Shown: in pieces, positions 56,369-60,000 of the stretch | Layout of the letters: every line of letters begins with the position of its first letter | How positions within the stretch are numbered: the first letter of the stretch is position 1 | Assembly: GCF_029227915.1 (NCBI RefSeq) | Contig: NC_079876.1 | Span: forward strand, 11,100,001 to 11,160,000 | Direction of reading: 5' to 3' | Source: Hydractinia symbiolongicarpus | Lineage: Eukaryota; Cnidaria; Hydrozoa; Anthoathecata; Hydractiniidae | Length of the DNA: 60,000 nt | Translations under genes and position numbers: made by a program | Notes under the pieces: model-generated | Told to the model about the DNA's origin: nothing | Databases searched by the model: none | The model's input: the letters and a program-made list of their open reading frames with translations, nothing else

Positions 56369-57811
56369 GATGGTTAAAATAATATTAATAAGAAAAAAAT
56401 ATATATATATTTTTATATAAATATTTTTATATAAATATTTTTATATTGTAAAAATTATTTTTATTTATTTATAATAACATTTTTTAATGTATAAAAGAAC
56501 TGTTAATAAATATTGTATAATATATTAAACATTTACACTTGCTTACCTGTTTTTAATTTCCAGTACTTCTCCCCTTTTTTTAAAACTTCTTCCCATTTTA
56601 AAAACGTTCATCTTATCCTGATTATACTGAAGAACAGCAATTTAACATATATTAAGTAAAGTTCGAAATAATAAAGCAAATATAAAGACACATTTTCTTG
56701 TGTTTACATGATACTCGTCAAAAGCCGCCATTATATGGAATTTTTTTTGTAGGATGAAACCCAGTTTGACGTCATCTCCTAGATGGTAAAAGAAAGCCCA
56801 TGAAAATGTTGCCACAAAACTCATAAAACATTCTTGTGAATAATTAATGTCTAAGACAAATAGAAGTAGTACCAGAAAGCATTCTTTCGTTTCAGTCTCC
56901 CAACAGGTCAGAATCAACGAGCTGCGTGAACCATCCCCGTCCCCAGAATTTGTTACCTGATAAGTCAAAGCCGCTAGCGCTCGGTCTACATCTCAAAAAG
57001 TCAAGAACCCCTGGAGACGAGGTTGTTGACAGAGTAGATACTTTTTCAAAACGAGTATAATAAAAGATGAACACTTTTCATCGGATGTTTTGATCAACGC
57101 TGTCAAAAAGCCTGTGGTAAATTTTAATCATAGTAAATGGAGTCCTGCGCAAATTTCAGCACAGATTCTGCGCAAATTTCAATACGCATTCGTCTTTTAC
57201 GTTGCACCTAGGGCTTCCCTTATTATAATACAGGAATTTACGGACTTCTTTTATGATCTGCGCATTAATTTTGCTTGCCGGAACCTTAGCCCGTTTGCGT
57301 GAATTCCATCCTCGATCACAGGACATGTCGTTATGATCAACGCTTTCTGAATCAAAAACGCTTGCTGAGTTAAACTGTGTAAACAACAAAAACTCTGTCC
57401 ATGTGGGCATTGCTATACATTTTCTACACGTTTGCGGACTTTTCCGAGAGGGAAGTAGCAAAATAAGTTATTTCTCATCTCCAGTACCTGTTACAATCTC
57501 ATCTTCAAACAAAACAAAACAACCGTATGATATATATAAAACCGCTTATCTATGTGGGTATGGTGACATGATCCATAGATTTGGGAGATCCGTTCTAGAA
57601 CTAAGTATGATTTCAAACTTCGTGTAAATTTGATTTATCAGCATTTTAAGTACAAATTGCGCGACCTGACTCAAAATTGGTTAGCTTTAATAAAGCTCAG
57701 AGAGTATGCTGATGCTGGTCATGAGTAAAATTCTGCTGGGGATTATTTGTTGTTGGAACTATCCGTCCAATATGTCGAACCAACAGGTGTCAACAAGCTA
57801 TATATAATGGC

Positions 57812-58232
57812 AATAAACAGATCTATTCTTTTAAATTTTAAAGCGTTGTTGGACTAAACGGTTAAATTGCGAGTTTGTATGGACCTACGGAAGGTAGGAG
57901 ACGCGATTGTGCTCTTTTGAATACTTCCGGATTACTTCAAAGTTTACAACATTCACATTCTCCTCATGAACAGTTATTGTGCATTTATGGTTATCCTGCA
58001 TACCTCATTCGTCCACAAATACTTATGGCCCTTTAAGGGTGCGAATATACTACTAATCAAAGACCGTTAAATGAGGCCATGAGCAAAGTAAGAATATCTA
58101 TGGAATGTATATTTGGTGACATTTTGAATTACTCGCATTATCAGAAAAAGTTAAAGATAGGCTTGAGTGCTGCTGGGAAAATGAATTCACTTTGTGCACT
58201 TCTTCATGATGAATTTAGAATGCTCAAAGTGC
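57812..58232 (+). pseudogene. PIF/Harbinger-type DDE transposase relic, copy B
   Basis: One frame, broken by three stops, reads NKQIYSFKF, SVVGLNG, IASLYGPTEGRRRDCALLNT, SGLLQSLQHSHSPHEQLLC, IYGYPAYLIRPQILMAL, then NQRPLNEAMSKVRISMEC, IFGDILNY and KKLKIGLSAAGKMNSLCALL. The GP-EGRRHD, YGDPAYPLRP and FN-AMSSVR-VE--FGDI phrases of Harbinger-type DDE transposases are recognisable. The Asp expected in YGDPAY is Tyr here (YGYPAY). It is a dead gene. Confidence 0.75.
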
Positions 58233-58329
58233 TCTGGAGTTTATGAATTTATGTTAAGAAAATTTTGTACCATATTCGTTTAAAATCTTTGCAACGTCAG
58301 TGCAAAAATAACTTTTATATTCCATGCAA

Positions 58330-58670
58330 AGAACACGATTTCATCTAAAGTATTCCCAAACTTTCTTTTGTGTAAATTTTTTGAAATATCACGATACAAT
58401 GTAAGAACTACGTTGATATTTTACACACAGAACACGAGTTCGTGTAAAGTATTCACAAACTTTTTTGTGGGAATTTTTTGAAATATAACGATACAATGTA
58501 AGAACTACGTTTATATTTTACACACAGAACACGAGTTCGTGTAAAGTATTCACGAACTTTCTTTTGTGTAAATTTTTTGAAATATCACGATACAATGTAA
58601 GAACTACGTTTATATTTTACACACAGTACACGAGTTCGTGTAAAGTATTCACAAACTTTCTTTTTTCTTT
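58330..58670. repeat. 99-bp tandem repeat array, copy B
   Basis: CACGAGTTCGTG recurs near 58,433, 58,530 and 58,629; the first step is 97 bp because of a small deletion, the next 99. Same unit as 4860-5280, one unit shorter. Confidence 0.85.
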
Positions 58671-58997
58671 AACTTTTGTGATGATTCGTCACTTGATTCT
58701 TTATCTTTCGACTTTTTCGCTTCGCTTTTTTTCTCTACCAAAAATAAGTAAAATACATTACAAAGTCAATCTTTAACAGAGAGTCTGTTTAGAATTTTGA
58801 GGTCGACAGAACAGGCCCTGTTTAAAATATCTCTGCCCTAGAACTGTCATTTCTAGAAGACAAGGAAGTAGCAAAAACATATCATAACTTATGTTTATTA
58901 ATATCAAAAGTAAATATGTGTTTCTAAATAACTATTTAGTGACAGTATACAAATGTCGTCCACAGAACATTGTTGTTTTTGTTTCAGGAGTATAGAT

Positions 58998-59295
58998 AAA
59001 TTGCAGCTGGTGCTGTCACCTAGCTTACTTTATATACACAACATCGGGTACTATAGGAATACAAACATCGTTCGAAGTTAACCTTTACCCAAAACGTCAT
59101 TTGTTTAAGCGAATAAAGACAACACGGTTTTGTGTGATGACACAATTACACAGTTCTTTGTGTGCTGTGAAATTCTATTTGTTGTGATTTTCAATATGTT
59201 TCCACAAACCAGTTAGTATCTGATTTCAATATATTGCAGGATAAAAAAATTCAATTATGGAACTAAAAACCCCGCAAAATTTACTACGCTTAAGG
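58998..59295. other. Spacer, nothing recognised
   Basis: No gene, RNA or repeat end seen between the Harbinger-derived repeat and the 54-bp array. Confidence 0.3.
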
Positions 59296-59600
59296 CGGTA
59301 TATACTCATAACTTTTGTAAAACTGTTGCAAAAGTTTCTCTTTAAATGATATATACTCATAGCTTTGGCAAATCTGTTGCAAAAGTTTATTCTCTTAAAA
59401 TGGCATATACTCATAGCTTTGGCAAATCTGTTGCAAAAGTTTATTCTCTTAAAATGGCATATACTCATAGCTTTGGTAAATCTGTTGCAAAAGTTTATTC
59501 TCTTAAAATGGTATATACTCATAGCTTTGGTAAATCTGTTATTCTTTTAAAATGGTATACACTCATAGCTTTGGTAAATCTGTTACAGAAGTTACCTAGC
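59296..59600. repeat. 54-bp tandem repeat array
   Basis: ATATACTCATAGCTTTGG recurs at 59,351, 59,405, 59,459 and 59,513 (steps of exactly 54), with diverged, shorter units on both sides. Each unit ends TTATTCTCTTAAAATGG. As 54 is divisible by three, both strands hold open 18-residue repeats (plus strand YTHSFGKSVAKVYSLKM), but no gene context is seen. Confidence 0.9.
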
Positions 59601-60000
59601 CTTAGGTGGAAAATACCCAAAGCTTTGGTTAAAGTTGGTCTAGATACATTTCGAAATATTATGTTAAAGAAAGAAAATAGATTTACTTGAGAAAGAAAAA
59701 AAACTCCTAAATGGCGACTTGGAAATAACTTTTTGTGTAAACCAGTACTTTCTAAGGTATTTTCCAGAATATAAAAAAACATTTTGAGGGGGTGTATACA
59801 AACTCACAAATTCTAGATGAATAAATTCGTAATACCTTCTTCAAACGTGTAGATTTTTGTGAGTAGGCTGTTTAGCTCTAAATAACAACAAAAACAACAA
59901 CATATTACTTCCTACAAAAACAAATTAGCGATTTTCATCTCTATATATGATTACAATCTATCCTGCACATTAATACGCGCCATTTGAAATGGAAAGCATT
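59601..60000. other. Right edge, nothing recognised
   Basis: AT-rich sequence with no supported feature. Confidence 0.3.

Larger units (their letters stand above)
55888..58997. mobile_element. Harbinger-derived repeat, copy B
   Basis: About 3.1 kb matching 2855-5622. It starts just downstream of the poly(A) signal of the HEPN gene. It holds a 175-bp Helitron (56,194-56,368), a fuller transposase relic (57,812-58,232) and a 99-bp tandem array (58,330-58,670). The extra length over copy A is roughly the Helitron plus the transposase segment. Confidence 0.65.

Noticed and set aside
56892-57074. Minus-strand 60-residue frame found twice (also 3686-3868)
   Set aside because: Part of the duplicated repeat; composition and lack of context do not support a gene.
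57156-57461. 101-residue minus-strand frame, conserved with 3971-4234
   Set aside because: The similarity is no more than the overall DNA identity of the two repeat copies, and the frame differs in length between them; no family recognised.

Overview
This is a eukaryotic, AT-rich, intron-containing and repeat-laden window. Introns are GT-AG. The gene content (a DZIP3-type HEPN protein, a P2X7-type C-terminal domain, a SREK1-like splicing factor) and the repeat content (PIF/Harbinger, Helitron, piggyBac-like and mariner-like derivatives) point to an early-branching metazoan. A cnidarian, possibly a hydrozoan, is my best guess, made from family recognition and not from any search. Nothing looks prokaryotic, and there is no CRISPR array.

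Layout. 1-2.3 kb: minus-strand exons of a SREK1-like RRM protein, with a mariner-type MITE in one intron. 2.9-5.6 kb: copy A of a Harbinger-derived repeat. 5.6-15 kb: mostly non-coding, with a decayed minus-strand coding patch, three tRNA-like/SINE units (one inside a 21-bp inverted repeat) and a piggyBac-like MITE. 15-28 kb: what looks like a decayed partial copy of the 3' half of the gene at 44-56 kb, interrupted by an RT/nuclease retroelement relic (17.9-20.4 kb), MITEs and an F-box-like fragment. 28-38 kb: repeats with one clear mariner-type MITE. 38.9-39.2 kb: a frameshifted P2X7-type C-terminal domain. 39.7-41.8 kb: a Harbinger element with a MADF remnant, then a second piggyBac-like MITE. 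42.6-43.4 kb: Helitron ends and LINE fragments.

The centrepiece is one plus-strand gene at 44,142-55,650. Seven coding exons can be chained by splice sites whose phases all agree, giving about 1,607 residues: DZIP3-type HEPN (RNase motif intact), eight 21-residue heptad repeats with Ile at a and Asn at d, a beta-rich module, an SF1-helicase-like P-loop ATPase with an internal poly-Q/P loop, a fibronectin III domain and ankyrin repeats. I do not know this combination as a described protein. HEPN RNase plus a nucleic-acid-type ATPase plus an oligomerising stalk plus ANK suggests an intracellular sensor/effector of innate immunity; that function is inference.

The right end (55.9-59 kb) is copy B of the Harbinger-derived repeat, carrying a clean 175-bp Helitron insertion whose empty site is preserved in copy A, followed by a 54-bp tandem array.
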